In this document: positions 49,061 to 63,398 of the stretch, piece by piece
Layout of the letters: the number at the start of each line of letters is the position of its first letter
How positions within the stretch are numbered: the stretch's first letter is position 1
Assembly: GCA_037102815.1 (NCBI GenBank)
Contig: BTPP01000002.1
Span: 4,650,001-4,714,000 of the forward strand
Direction of reading: 5' to 3'
From: Neurospora intermedia
Lineage: Eukaryota > Ascomycota > Sordariomycetes > Sordariales > Sordariaceae
Length of the DNA: 64,000 nt
The notes under the pieces: model-generated
Told to the model about the DNA's origin: nothing
The model's database searches: none
Seen by the model: the letters and a program-made list of their open reading frames with translations, nothing else
Translations under genes and position numbers: made by a program

Positions 49061-52000
49061 CTTGGCGGTTGGTAGTCAGAAAATCTGAATTTGAAAGTGA
49101 GGATGCGTTGAAAAATGGACGGATCCGGGGTCAGAGCTTGGATATAACGGAGATATCACTAGCCGGATAAAGTCCCAAGGCTCAAAATGGGAGAGGATCT
49201 CGAAATGCTGAGAATGATCGAGATCTAGTGAGACGGTCTGGCCATAAGTCGTCGAAAGGGTCGTGAGAAATCAGTTCAAAGAAAACCAGACTGTTTTGAG
49301 TCGTCGCAAAGAAAATGCCCGCAGCCAACAAGTGATCCCTAGTGAGAGATCTTTTTGTTCGCGAAGCAAAGGAGAAGTCGTCGTGATCCAATCAACAAGG
49401 TCGAAAAAATCTCTGGACTCAAGGGGTCTGTATCCGGTATGCAAGATGCCGGAATATTAGGTCTCGTTGAAAAGAGAATGTGTAGGAGCTATGAGAGGTA
49501 AGGTTAGTTTTCCATGGCCAAGTGTTGTTGCGTTTGGTGGAGAAGTGTGTATTCGTGGTAGGGGACAGCGTGGAGCGGGCTCCAAACTGAAGTTGGGCGG
49601 CAGAAGAAGACCAAAAACTGGACTTCTTGGAGAACAAATGCAGACACTCACCTGTGAAGACGAAGTCGGACGTGAAGGTGACAGGTACCGTCGTTGTGAT
49701 CTTAAGGTGATGTCGGTGACGGCGTGACAATGTCCTCCAGTGATGATGGGTGGTCTTGTTGACTTGTCCGGTGATGCCGTGCTGAGTCTGACGTCGAGGG
49801 TCTGGATACCACTAGTACTGGCAAAACACTGAGAGCGCACCCTGGCCGTAAAAAAAACCACTCCTGCAAAGGCGCCTCTTCGTTATTCGACCCAAAACAG
49901 CGAAGAGTTGAAATGCACCCAAATCCTCTCTTGAACGACGCAAAACTGAATTGGTCGCTCGTCGGTATGCGGGATCCCCGGCGGATTCGGCAGCGATGGA
50001 GGGGAGGAGGGAAGAAAAAAGAGACGTGAAGTACGGCGTGACGACGACGAGAAGAGAGGAAGAGAGAGAGGTGGAAGAGGAAGAAAAGAATCGTGAATGA
50101 AAGGTTGAGAAAGACGGGCGCTAGACCGGGGGGTAGATGGTCAGTGCACTGCCCGGGTCGACTCGTTCAGTAGTTGCGACAAGAGTGCGACTGCGACTGG
50201 CGACTTGCGACTGACTGACTGGATCGAAACCTTCAAACCTGCGCGCGACGGGGCCGGCTGCGAGGTGGTAAAATTGAAGTGAATGGCCTGCCAGAACTGC
50301 CTTTGACAAGACGCCAGACGCTAGCCGTGATCCACAGTGGCCCGTGCACATGTCATCAGGAGCCAAAGAGAGAGGCGAACGAGGGCGACGACAGATCCGC
50401 TGCCAAAGTGGATGGCAAAAGCGTTGGGTGAGTGGAGTCGTGAAGACCCGGCAAAAGGATGAAAAGAACAACGCTTGAGTGGTCCGTTCTGCAGATGCGC
50501 TAGTCAAGCAGAATGGATGGAAAGGAAGCAGACGGAGCAGACGGGAACCACACACCACAGTGTAAACTGGCTGGATCTCGATACAGTACCGTACCTCCAC
50601 TTCGTTCTTGTTGTTAGGTACCGTCCTGCGTGCCCGCAAAACCCGGCACACTCGTAGTGCAGGTGCATAGAGGTAGCGGTAGGTAGGCACTGCAGGTGAA
50701 TGTCGGGAGACCGTCACGCCGCAACTGAGCTGACCACGAGATGGTGGGAAAGTTTTGAAACCGCCACAGTGATGACCTCTTGGAAATGGGATCTAAGTAC
50801 CTACCCAAGCTTAAGATCTCGCGGGCCTCTTCTCAAACAACTGCATGTCGCCGTAGATCTCAACCTAACCACTTGCGTGGGAATCTCTACACTACATTAC
50901 ACGGCCTCGGATACACAGTACTGATTACCACTGCACCGTCAAAGTCGACCGAAGTGCATCGCAGTGCATCGTGGAGGTGCGTGCCCTGTCCTGTCCTCTG
51001 GACCGAGATGGGAGTGTGCATCTGTACCTAGGTAGGTGTAGGTAGCTTCCAGCGCAGCCAATTTGGTACGACAATGACGGAAATGACCAGGGTTCGCGTC
51101 GACCAGATCATGTCCTTTTTCGACGGCCCTTCCCAGACAAGCGAACGATGGCATCGATGAAAATTTCACGGCGAGTACTAGTAAGTACTCTAGGTGTGCG
51201 GCAGGAGAGGCGCCAAGACAAGCCGGACCACGCAAGGGCAAGAGAGACAAAAGCGAAGAGCACCTGCCGTTGGTCACAATTACAACTGCCTGCTGGAAAA
51301 TAGCGAAGTTGTGAAGGAGTGGAAGGTGCTGCAACGGGAGAAGTCCCATTCCCGCTGCTTCCAAAAAGGCAGGCAATATCTGCTGAAATGACTGACTACA
51401 TACACACTAGAGTCAAAGGTCGATTGTAATATTTTGACATGTTACCTAACAAAACATGGCTTGTACAATGCGGTCATTCATGCGATCAAGGTCAAAAAGG
51501 TAACATCCGAGACACGGTTATTCGGGCTTGATTAGATTTGCCTTCGTTGCGTCTGTGTTTTTCCCCAGCAGCCCAGGAGCCCAGCGAAAGCCCAGGTACC
51601 TGACTTCAGGTTGAACGGCCTGTGACGTCTGTCCTCTACCGCGTTCACTACACTACACTAGTGTTTGCATACTACACGTGTACGATCCCAACAACACCGT
51701 GGCGAATGTGTTCCAATACGTAATACCGATACTAAACCCCAAGAAACGATGCAAAGCCGTCGTCCCATCGTGGGGGGCAATCTGCAAAATCCGGTCCTTC
51801 GCTACTGTTATCATTTACTGAAATTGTAACAAGTCTGGTACGAAATTTGATGATTGCTCAGGACCGACAGCAACCCGGAAGATTGGGATGGAACTCCATG
51901 ACACTGCAATTGACATGGTCTGCACGTTGTTCAGTGACTGCCCTGGGTGGGGGCTAACTGACATGTCAGCGTCTCGCCAATTTCAGATTGCACCAGGGTA

Positions 52001-55000
52001 TCCACGAGGAGACAGGCAATCACTAAAAACCATTAGAACCCATTAGATAGATCAATACATCATGATGTGCAATTGGGTAAGGTATATCTTACGCATGTCA
52101 AGCCAGGACATATACCTTGGTCCAGAGTATCGCCCTATCAGTTTCGCGTCTGCCCGGGCTTTCAACTTTATTCTCCAGCTCTGGCTACATATTCCGCAGG
52201 ACATGCATTGCCGTGTGCAAATGTCAATGTCAATATTTGATGAGGTGAGGATAGGAGTTTCTGGAACAATTCCGCATCCATTCCATGTGCGTTTGGATAT
52301 TGTTTCCATAGTAACTCGGTAGTCATTGGCTTCAGTTTTGATAATGGTGGTCGTCCTGTACCCGGCGCGTATTCCAAAGAGCATACAGGCAGTCAGTCGC
52401 TCATTCTGCTTGGAGCACCTTTGAGAGTTTGTGCCTTGCTCCTTCCTATTTCCTATAGGGCAGCCGCCACCGAAGTGCTGTGATTACACCGAGCACGGCA
52501 TGCGCAACCCCTCTTCGGTCGATGCCAATTCCCCTCGTTTGAGGGTGATCATGCCGCGATTGTCGCTTGAAGATGAGTAGCGTAAGTATCTCCAAATTAT
52601 CAACGGTGCTACTAAACCCGAAAATGGTTTTCCCCGTCGTGGAGCTGAGCGGATTCAGTCCTCCGCAATTTACAGGCTGCCTTCTCTCTCACCACCTGCC
52701 GTAGTGCCTTCATCAGAGTACTTGGGTTTCGATCGTTTCAGGCGGCCATCTGCAACGCCTGTCCAACGGTGATAACCAGAACGAGTCATCCAAGCGGTCC
52801 GAAAAGAAAGGGTTCACGACCTCGTGGATGTCCCTACAGTGGTAGGTTGGCTATCCAGAGGTTGTTGATGTCCAAAAATACCAACAAATGCCACATCGGG
52901 ACGGGGATCTTCAGATAGCTTGGCCTTACACTGGCTGGGCTCGCTGGGCGCCGACACCACCAACCCACGCCCACTACGCCCACTGTGTCTATCCGAGGCC
53001 ACCCACATTGGCTTTCGACGAAGAAGACCAGGCATGTCTCACTCTCACACGCTTCCAGGAACACGGGCAGTCAGGGTTCAGGGTCGCCTGGACTCGAGTC
53101 CAACACTAACCTCGGAATGGAGTTGAATCCGTAGTGTGAGACCCACAGCGATATGCCAAACTCTTCCATCATCGCCTCCGTGAACCGGGAGTTACCTTAC
53201 AAGCAGAGTAGTGTCGATTTCTCTGCTGTGGTTGTCCAAGGACGTCAGGGTACCGAGCAGTGACCAAATTACTGCCAAAAAATAGCCATACCATGATATC
53301 TAAAAGTAGTGTACACTACTGGTGAGCCATGGGCACCGTGGCTCATTCTCAGGGCCGGGCCATTACGACCCGTCTCTCCGGCACGAGTCATGGAACCGGC
53401 TTTCACTTCGAAAGTGAAGACAACAGACCAGGAAGGGCCAGTCGCAGGCTTGCCAGGGGACTTCTCCAAATCCTCCAGCCCCTCGGGACACCCATGTCCA
53501 TTGAGAATGGCGTTGACCCAGTTTCCGGATGCGCCCCCTTGTGGCGAGACAGAAGCGGGTTGCACAAGGAAAGCACAGCGTCCACCATGGCTCTCAATGG
53601 CACCAGAGATCTTTTGAGAAGCGGTCAAGGGCCGATAGCTCCGCTAACTGCCCGGACTCTCTGTGCCTCTATGCGTCTCGGCCGGCTCTTTTTCTTTTCC
53701 TCACTTCTGAATGGCCATAGCCGGACATTCACGCTACAAGTGGGGACGCCTTCCAGCCTTTTCGATTCGCTTTCTTCAACAGTGAACACACCTCACACCA
53801 CACCAGTGAGTCAGGAATAATGTTCACATCAAGATCGGCTTGGTGATTGCAGTTCTACCCCTGGTTTTGTTCGTTAGCGCGGGACTTCAACACGCACTCT
53901 GCACTACGCAACTCAACTACCACTCTACCAAACTGCTTGTATCAACCAGATCCTTTTTGGACGCGTTATACGTTACCTACTTTTCGTTTCACGATGGAGT
54001 TCCCGTCATTTTTCTATGTATCTTTGTAAACCTCTGTCGTAAAGGAACCGCGCTAACAAACAAACTACGCAGTAGTAATGAACTGTAATGTAGTGTAGTG
54101 TATGGAAGAAGTGGCTCTGATCGCCAGATAGCTGTTATGTAGGTCACAAGGGCATACATAGAACACTAGACCTCTGCAGGCATTCGCTTTGTTAGCGCGG
54201 TGAACTTTGCAAGTGGCGGTTACTCTATTTTTCCTACAGCAGATGATTGGTGTACCCATTATCAGCCATTCAAATATTGTGAGGTGGCCGGGCGGTACCA
54301 CGCTAATGAAGTAAATGCCGGCAGTGTTGTAAGTTCAGCCTACAACAACCACAAAAAAGAAGAAGAAACAAAAAGTGTATAGCTCCAAAGGGAGGACATG
54401 ACCGTCATCGTTTTTTCGGCGCTGCTAAACAAGAGGCAGCAAAGTTGTGCGTGGTAAAATTACCAGATTGAGAGCTATTAGGCTGTCAATCGTTCGAACT
54501 CGTCCTAGCTTGGCCGAACTCAAATCCTGTTGACGGTGAAGAGTCGGCAGCACAGGCAATTAAGGACTCAGGCACAACACTCGTATATAGTCGCATACAC
54601 CCGGAAACGCAATGGCACTGAGCACTTTGCAATCCATATCAACGGTCAACGATGCGCCCGAGGGCTATTCTGCCGCTTCAAGAGGAAATAAATCTACACA
54701 ACGTGGTATCCGGCGGCGGCGGCACAGACGATGCATGACCGTCATTATTGTCAGAACGCGCAACCCTCAGTTGGCTCTGAGTGACTTTCTTGCTGCTTAC
54801 TCATTTGCTGGAGAGCAGCCACGTTATCCACTCCAAATTGCACTACACTAGGTACAATTCTCACTTGGCAACCGTTGGCGTTGAGTAACTCTTTCAGCAC
54901 CCCGAGACCCCCGGATGAACTCTGGGTCAGTGATGAAGGTGCATCATGTCATTGGCTGTGCAAGCACTGGGTGGTCTCAGTCTTCACTGCGATGACGGGA

Positions 55001-58000
55001 CCATAGCCTCACGTGCCCAACACCAGAACGAGTGTGGGTGATGGTCTGGATGGTGACGTCCCCTTGTCCTGTAATCAACCCTGTAAAAATCAGCCGAAAC
55101 TACCCTCATGTCGTGACGCTCCAAAAGGCAGAATTCAATCCGAGAGTTGAATATCCATTATTCGCGGCGGCCTCGAGACTATCGACCGCTCTTCAATAAA
55201 ACACACCGCGGAGCTTCACAACAGTCAGAACGATCACATGCTTATAAAATATAACCACCATACTTCGGCGTTGTCGATAAGCAGCGGAATCATTGACAGC
55301 GCTCGGTGCGGGGAGGGGGCGTGTGCAGTTTCGAAGGTGCACTTTGGAGAATCGAGACGCACCTTTTCCAACCGGGCCTATCCAGGGAAAAAAAGAAACA
55401 AAAAAAAAAAAGAACGGAAAAAAATAGGCCAAGACGAATCATTGCCGTGTCGTATGTCGTCGTCGTCAATCGATGTCCCTGCCATTGTGGTCTGGTCCGG
55501 AGGTCCAAGTTGAGAGCTTTGCACGCCGCGTCCGTCTCCGCCCGGAAGTTTCCGTTTGCAGATTCATCGGAGTATTCTCCGGCCCTGAATGTGCCCCGAG
55601 TGTCCGAGTTTGGTGGCTGCCGGTCTCCCTGTGCACGTCCTTCTCGCACAAAGTGGCACTGCTGTCACTCTTTTGTGCTCATAATCAGAGCGCCCGTGTC
55701 CTTGGGGGAATTCATCGGACGAGCAACTCTTTCAGAGGTACGTAAGTATACTAGTATGGTACCTGGCCAGAATCGGCGTTGGTGTGGTGGGTTTGGGCAG
55801 AAACAAGGAACCCTTCACCAAGAGGAAAGCGGAGATGCGACTCTGTCAAAGGAAATGAAGCTACAGTAGCGTGTCGAGAGGCTTTTGATTGATCGGGTCC
55901 TCGGGAGGAAGCTCTGAAGAAAAAAAATTATATGCCGCAATCTCTTCTTTTTCTCCATCTTTACCCCAGGCCCCCCGGGCAATCCCTGAGGCTCCGGGTT
56001 ATACCTGGTCGATGATGTGAAGAAAGGTTTTTTTTTTTTTCTCTTTTTTTCTCTTCTTTCCCAAAACAGGCCGCGAAACAACATGGCAGAAGGTGACCCT
56101 GATGCCTCCATGTGCGTCAACGACACTCTGTGTGTGGACCACTCTGGTGGTCTGCCGTAGCGCACATTATCAATCTCGGGTTTCCCAACAAGAAGACGTC
56201 CTCCGTCCGGTCCGTGATCATCATGTGATAGCCGTCTTACTGGCATCATCTCCACCATCACCACGACATGGCTTGGATTGGCCCTTCTTCTTCCCACCCC
56301 GAGTTGGAAGGAGCTTCATCAGCAGCCACCTCTTTCACGCCCACGTTTCCGCTCTGTGGGAAATTGTAACTCTACGATACGTACTAGGTACTGCAGACGA
56401 ACAGCCTCGCTGCGAATGGGTTAATCCCTTTCGAGGCTGCTGCATACCCTCGTGGCTAGCAAGACTTTTTTCTGCTTGCGAACGGCAGTCAAGCAAAAGG
56501 GTCTTGGTTGGTTGACATGAATCAGATATTAGAGGTGACCACTTAGAAAAACCCACTAGGCGTCCAAGTGGGGGAGGGAATTCAGTGTACGTACGAGTCT
56601 CATGCAGCTGACAAAACACAGTTCGCTGCTACGTAGCATGGAAGGGGTCATATCGGGCGCTTCCATCGCCTGCAATCTGGAAGTCACGGCGCAAAGGAAA
56701 GGTAAACTCATTCCTACAACCCTACACTAGGATACATGCATTGCAGAGGGATGTGTACCATCAAAGGCCAGATGGCGCGGATCAAGGTCCCTCCTCCTCC
56801 GCTTTGCACGCAGGTACTTCACAATTCAATCCCCTCTTCATCACTGGTGGCAGCTTGACTTTTTGAGGGCTTCTCTCTGCCTAGCATTCTTATCCCCTCT
56901 TCTGCGTAGACGTTACATTACGTTCGAGGAACGCCGCAACCGGATTAGGGACCAGCGAGTTACCAAACCAGGGGACTTGACCTTTAAAAATCCGCTGGTT
57001 ATGTACATATCCAGAGGTGTGTCATGGAACCGTGATCCTCCCTGGACCCGTTACTTGACAGCATTGAAAGGTGACGAGGCAGTGCTGACGATGCCTATTC
57101 CCAAACTCATGGCGTAATCAGCAATGAGATATCGAATTACAAGGCGGGCCAGTTCAGGCTATTAGCCAAGGCGGCAGGCAAGACATTAGAACCCTCGTGT
57201 CTTGGTGTTGGAGCACAAAACGGTCGAAGGTTTGAGCTGATCTCTCATCTCCCACGTTGTGTGTGTGTCTTGGAATGGCGGACCAATCTAGAAGCATCTT
57301 CCCGCAGGGCAAGGGAGAGAGAGGTGGTAGGAGGGTAGGTGACCGTGAAATGGGATAGGCGAGTCACTAACAGGAATGGCTGCAATTCTCACCAAATCTG
57401 GTATCGGTTCCGCGCACCCCATTTCCGGAGGAGGGGGTAATGCAGTCCTTGTCAGAACGAACCCTTTGCTTTTTCTTGACCCTTCTACAATGCTGATCTC
57501 GAAGAGTAGGTATGCCATGGTACACGTGTAGTCCCTGGATTTATTTATTTTTCCTCCCCACGAATGAGATCGTTGCCCCTGTTGTGATGGCAGGCACGAG
57601 CGATAGGCAATAACTATTCATTTCTTCCCCTCGTGGCCAGACGTCGACAGCTTGCAAGCACTCACTCTCTGCAAGGTGAGGTATACTGAGGAGACCGACG
57701 AGCTGATCAACAAAAGTAAAGCCTTGCAAACGTTAGTGTACATTGACTCACACAGTTACGTACATCGATTACGACTCTTACTGTGACACAATTTGGGAAG
57801 CTCTTCTGGCCTTTTGATCTACATCGTTTCACAAACCGGCCCAAGCTCGGATATCTTCACGATGGGATAAAGGTATAGTTACTCAGCCACGTTCCGGTAG
57901 TAACCAAATCCCACCCTACGAACCGGCCTACGTATTCGATTTCCATAGTCTTCGAGTGGCAACTTCAACCTCCCAGTTTGCCAAGATGAAAAAAGACGGC

Positions 58001-60640
58001 TTTCGATTTTAGGACAACACATTCGAACCGCTATGACGAGCGTCGACGAGTTCGTGATACATACGCTTGTGGATTCACTGTTTCGCCCATCATCGGGGAT
58101 TTTTCTTTCGAGGATAATTCACAGTCGTTAATGTGCAGATATGCACCGGTACGGCCATACATTGCCCGTTCCGGAGACCGGAGCGGACCTGCCAAGTCTC
58201 CCCCCAAAAGTCAACCCAGGTGAAGCTCGAAGAAATGTACTATATCGGATCATTTCAACAACAAACCGCATGTTACTGTTCGGCTCGGTTCAGATCACCT
58301 GGAGTAAATGACATGGAGAAGGCAAGGTGCGCAGGTATTCCTCAAATTGACACACCCGAATCCCTCATTCTGGAACTACTTTTTTCTGAATCGGTCCGGT
58401 TCCAGGTTGTCTGTTATTGTTTGTTGTCCGTCATCGAGATCTTCTATCATTCCATCTCTCTACGTCAATGAACTGGCAGATAGCTCCATCACACGAGAGG
58501 ACTTGAAAATTTTCCCGCAACTGACGATGATCCAGATGAAATGATATTTAATACTCGCCTGCCAGATGACACTTGCTCGCTACCTACCGGTCACACGGTA
58601 GTGTACCGGGGAATATTGACTACCTAGCTAGCCGCTTTCCCTTGAGAAGAGTTGGTGGAATTGTCCAGGGGCAGATAATAACAACACATCTCTAACGAGG
58701 ACATTCTCATGTGTGTGTCTTACTGCACATGAGAATTCACGGGTGTAAATGGCTAGGCTGACACTGGATAGTTGAGTGTTACGCTAGGCTACCTAGGTGT
58801 TTGGTAAGATCCAGAGCAGTCGAGTTGTGCCCATCATGACCCAAGTTTAAGCCAAAGATGTAGTAACTACATGGCGGGCACATCATAGGCAGCGAGATAC
58901 TTGTCATATTAATCCCAATTTGCTAGTTACCTAGCGGTGACAGCTACGATGATAACAGCGGATATCGTCATCAGCTAGATACTACCTTAAAGAGCTTACG
59001 TACCTCTATCCTAGGCAGAAAGCTTTGAGTTCTCAGGGCCAGGCGTACAATCTGGCTTGGTCCAGTGAACGTATGTCCAATGTTGTCTACTGCATCCAGC
59101 ACCTTGATAGCAAAGTGTTAATTGGAATGAAGGTCTCCCTCTCAGTTCAGTCCCATGAACAAAGTTGCCTGCTTGCTGGAGTCTTGGAGTCTGAGTAGTG
59201 CCTCTACATAGATGCTCAGCCTATACCGATACATAAAAGTGACTATCGCGAAAGTCGCCTGCTAAGACATGGAAAGTAGCTGGGGCTACAGCAAAGTTGA
59301 CACACCAAAGAGAGACGAAAGAGACGGGTGACAAAGTCGGTCAACACAGTAACTGAATGTGCAAACGAAGAGCAGGCGTGTACTTGAACTGCTGATGAAT
59401 GACCACAGAAGAAAGATAGGTGATATACTTTCGGTTACTCAAGTTATGTTCTTTACATTAGTTCATCTGTTGCACATGAAGAGCACAGAGAGGATAGATA
59501 GGCAAAGTTTACTTGGGCACTTGGTATGTTCATGTGGTTCCATCCGCCGCCGTAAGTGAAGGGTCCGCTCTCTTCAAGTCTCTCACTTGCTCTAAACTTA
59601 CCTAAGATGAATGAGCAAACCGATCGGGCGTTCCTCGTTGCTTGCTTGTAGGTCAACTGTTCATCCCCCACCAGTGCGCTTTGTCTACCGTTGATGAGGA
59701 CCAAAGTGTTACTGTTGCTTCAGCCAAGTGTCTTATAGGACCCCTAGCTAGGTACTGACCGTAGGTACATCGGCGAATGTATTAATCCACGAGACTTTGC
59801 ATCTTGCTATAGCTGGAATGAAGGTTTGCCCGACGGCGTAAAGGGTCATCGCACTCAACGTTTGGAGTAGAAGTCATAGCAGTCGAGGCTAAAGCGACAT
59901 GTGTACTTCACTCAAATCGAATCGTCGTTACCCAACCTAAGATGATGTGGCCCTAGGTTTGGTCTTGATAATATAGACAGCAGCAGTAGCTTCAGTCGTT
60001 GTCTCATGAGTGAGACGAAGTTCAAGTCACCAATCTTCAAATTCCAATCGCCCTGATCAGCGCAGCCATGGACACCATGGGAAGTACACCGAGGAACTTG
60101 AGAAAATGTCTACAAGCTGGGTATATTATTAATAGACAACAAGTTACCAAACACTTCTTCGTTCCCTTGCTTTAACCCGCAATGGCTCAGCTGACAGATA
60201 CTCGACCCGTCGACAAGCATTGAGATGAATCCAGTAGAGCAAACAAAATGGAAAATCAATGATGGATGAGCACCACCTCCCCAACGACCAACCTGGTTTC
60301 CACTTTTCGTTACGGTTGTCCCTTTTTCGGTTGCTCCCAGCCCGAGCGTATCGCAAGTCATCCGGGCCCCTTAACCTTCATCTTCTTGAAAGTAAAAAAT
60401 AGAGAGCATAAAGATATCCCCAGAAAAACCCCTTTCAGTGTGGTTCTCCGTCACGTCCATACCAGTTCCAATGCAGTCTATTAGACTAGTGGAAGGCTAA
60501 TGGCTGAGCCTGGACTGACCAAATGCAATAGACCATTTGTCATCACGACAATCTAAGCTTGTATCCAGACCAGAACGGCAAGCTAATGTCTGTGTACAGG
60601 TCTTCAGACGCGACATCTGTCGGAAGTCCACAATGCCTCC
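49061..60640. other. Gene-free region of 11.6 kb
   Basis: Lies between the 5' end of the cyclin gene and the 3' end of the RSC7-type gene. About 49061-50700 is GA/CT-rich and may be the cyclin leader and promoter, with open frames but no motif. Around 53.3-53.8 kb a GC-richer patch is open in several frames (minus 53269-53628, plus 53309-53820) without recognisable sequence. Homopolymer runs lie at 55390-55427 and 56026-56047. No tRNA, 5S rRNA, transposon ORF or spliced gene could be supported. Non-coding transcripts cannot be excluded. Confidence 0.5.
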
Positions 60641-62459
60641 TCACATGATGTTCATGCTATAAGGCACAATGGCCTTATCGATCACCGGCTCGCGGCGACA
60701 CGTCGTATCCTTCTCGTCACCCCACTTGCCGAACCACTCCTCCTCATTCTTCACTGCACTGTCGAAAGCTTTCCTGCATTCCTCGGGCAGCAGATCCCTG
60801 ATATCGTCAGGTACGGCGCTCAAGCCCTTGAAGGGGGCAAGGAAGTCGGCACGCGCGGAAGCAGCCCGATCGGCGGGTGATGTACGGAAGGGTACCTCGT
60901 AGGCGGCCGGGGAAATGCCAGCGGGTGGCAGCTCGATTTCCACGTCGGTGATGAGGAAGTTGCGGGATATGGAGGGCTTGACAGGAGGAAGGTCTGAGGA
61001 TGAGGGCGAGGCGTCTTCAGAGTCTACCACCTGCGTGATGCGGGCATGTGTAGGTTGGATGATGTGCGGGTAGTGCATTTGGTTAGTGTGAATGTCATAG
61101 ACGCCGTTCAGGTTGGCGCGCCGGACGCTGGTGAGGATGCTGTTGAAGTTACTGCGTAGAAAAGATGTTAGCGCTCCTGTGTCCGGTAGCGAGGAAACTG
61201 CCGAAGAAGAGAATGCCTACCTGGCTTCGCGAGCATGTTCCAATTGCCAGTTAACGTCATTGACAGCAACCCGTCGTTTGGTTGGGGCGACCTTGGCGTT
61301 TTGCTGTGGTACTGACGGAATATTCGAGTGATAAACTGAGCTTGCACCGTGCCACGCCACATATTGGTTCTTGTTGTAAGGCTTGCCTGGTTCGAAAATA
61401 TCGTTGGGATCGGCGAGCTCGCCCTCAACGACACCCTCCTCACGCGCCTTGGCGACTTCGTAGTCATCAATGATCCTTCGTCCGCCGACAATGATCAGGG
61501 CGCCAAACTCGCGGAACACTGAACGTGCTGTCACAATACCAATCGTACGGCCCTTGTAACTGTGTGGGATGATTTCCCGCTCGATCATGTCCCGTTTTTC
61601 CTCGTCGTTGACGATGATCTTGTAGAGTTTTCTGTGTTTTGTGAAAAAGAGATACGAGTCTCTGAAGCCGACACAACGTGCTGGCTCGGTCGAAAGCATG
61701 TATAGACGATCTCCACGGCCAAGGACGGTGAATGTACGGCAACGATACTCGCGACCATCCTGAAGATTTCCTAGCTTATCGACCTTCTTCTCACCCTCCG
61801 GGTCCTCGGGAAGGTCCACCTCGTCGTTGATAATGTCGAGGACGGTACCATCTTTGTCAATGGATTGCTGGGTTGGTTGGAAATGCTGGCCCTTGCGACC
61901 GCCTCTGCCTCTCCATCCTCCGCGACCGCGACGGCGAGGAGCGTTTTCATCACGATTGGGGGGTTCGATCGGCAGAGTGTCCCAGTCGGGAGGTCGGTTC
62001 TTGGGTGGTCGCCCTAAGCGTCGGCGACGGATGACAGGCTCTGGGGGAGGGCTTGGGCTCTTGCCCGACTCGTCTTCCTCTGGGGCTTCCTCTTCCTCGT
62101 GTCCGTCACCACCCGACTCATCATCCTTCTCGACATCATCCTCGCCGTCTCGTTGTGATGGTTCGGCGTCGTCTTGATCGGCATCGGGCATAGGCTCATC
62201 CTCGTCGTCTAGGCCTTCGAATGTCTTTGGGGTGCTTTCTGGTTGTGCATGGCTTTGATAAGCAACTGCTTGTTTGGAATGGAAGGATTTGCGTGTGGCT
62301 GCTGCTTTCGTTGGAGTGGATCGCAATGTATGGAATACATTTGTACAAGCAAAGGGAGGGAGGAAATGCCAAATGATAAACGATGATGAAATCGAGTAAC
62401 TTACCGAGGGCCTGTTGTGCGCGTTTCGCGGCTGCGCGGCCTGATCGCCGGGAAGGCAT
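60641..62459 (-). CDS. rsc7: RSC7/Npl6-type chromatin remodelling complex subunit
   Basis: Subunit of the RSC or SWI/SNF nucleosome remodelling complex (Rsc7/Swp82 family). Three exons on the minus strand: 62459-62405, 62301-61221 and 61151-60641, giving 548 aa. Exon 1 encodes a basic start (MPSRRSGRAAAKRAQQAL). Exon 2 encodes an acidic, disordered stretch, then GRPPKNRPPDWDTLP, an RGRGGWRGRGGR patch, and the family domain with DGREYRCRTFTVLGRGDRLY, TEPARCVGFRDSYLFFTKHR, GRTIGIVTARSVFREFGALI and KPYNKNQYVAWHGASSVYHS. The second intron (61220-61152) joins EHAREA|SNFNSILTSVRRANL, and exon 3 continues as NGVYDIHTNQMHYPHIIQPT. The first intron (about 62404-62302) ends in three consecutive in-frame AG sites, so one or two Ala codons at the junction are uncertain. 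An earlier ORF extension to 62860 has no ATG-supported start and crosses the intron. Confidence 0.92.
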
Positions 62460-63398
62460 GATTTCAAAGGTAATGTATTGTCTGCTGGGTGATAAACTGA
62501 TCGGGGTTTGGAGTCTCGGCGCAGAGTAGTAAGGCGGACGGTTGAGTTGCGTTTGGGGTTTGGAGGTGACAATGTCAAAATTACTGAGACGCGGTTGAGA
62601 GGTGGGAGACGTGAAGCCGCTGCAGTCAGTCCTGCTAGTGGTGGTTTGCGTGTGAAGCGACTGTCGATTGACCCACTTGACGTGTACAGTGTAATGATCA
62701 AGCGCACTGTGATTTTCTCTACGTACGGTGCAACGACAGAGCCCTTCAACCAAATAAACCAAGCCTGTACTGTGTAAGTCATCCCTTTGAAGTCCTGGAT
62801 TCCAGCTTCGTTATGGACACATTCGACAAACCTGCCTCTTTGAGACTTCATGTTTTCCAAAAGGGGAGTATTGATGTTTTGTATTAACTATCTTGATTCC
62901 CCAAGTCCCTGTCGGTGCCAAGTCAAATAGCAAATAACGAAAGAATTCCCCTGAATGCGTCGAGGCAAGATCAACTTTCAAACCCGCAGATGTCCTTCCG
63001 CTATGCCTAGGTAGAAGCTGACCGATCTAACCTCGTTTCCCATTTTATGCTCATAGTGTGCCAGACCCCTTTGTCCTGCCGCACTGCAACCAGCCTCCGC
63101 AGTCACCAGCCCTATCTTGGGCATATGATAACCTGCTTCTCTTCCGACCACCAATATGCTTCCAAGCTTCTCGAAAATCCGGACGTGCCTGTGGATCGTC
63201 TTTTGCCCGTAAACCAAAGTTCAAAAGCCACCACGTTCTCAGTAGGATAACCTTGTCATCTCAGTGAGGCTGACCACCCTGTCAAGCTTAAGAAAACGCA
63301 ATGCTGTCACGCCGCGATTCTGTCCCGTGGAAATTAAGAAGCGGAGCCGCCCACCAAGAGCCAACGCTCTATCCAAACTACCCGCGCACCCGAGGCAC
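62460..63398. other. Intergenic region between the TFIIB and RSC7-type genes
   Basis: Contains the promoter and 5' UTR of the RSC7-type gene and the 3' UTR of the TFIIB gene. The GC-rich frames here are open but show no motif. Confidence 0.5.

Noticed and set aside
53269-53820. Overlapping ORFs of 102-163 codons on both strands
   Set aside because: Several frames are open at once because stops are rare in a GC-rich patch. No motif, intron or start context singles one out.
54481-54520. GTTCGAACTC resembling a tRNA T-arm
   Set aside because: No matching acceptor, D or anticodon stems in the surrounding 90 bases.
58550-59800. Possible RIP-mutated transposon relic
   Set aside because: CTA/TAG-rich short motifs recur, but the base composition is not strongly AT-shifted and no transposase or reverse transcriptase trace is visible. 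A RIP index calculation would settle it.
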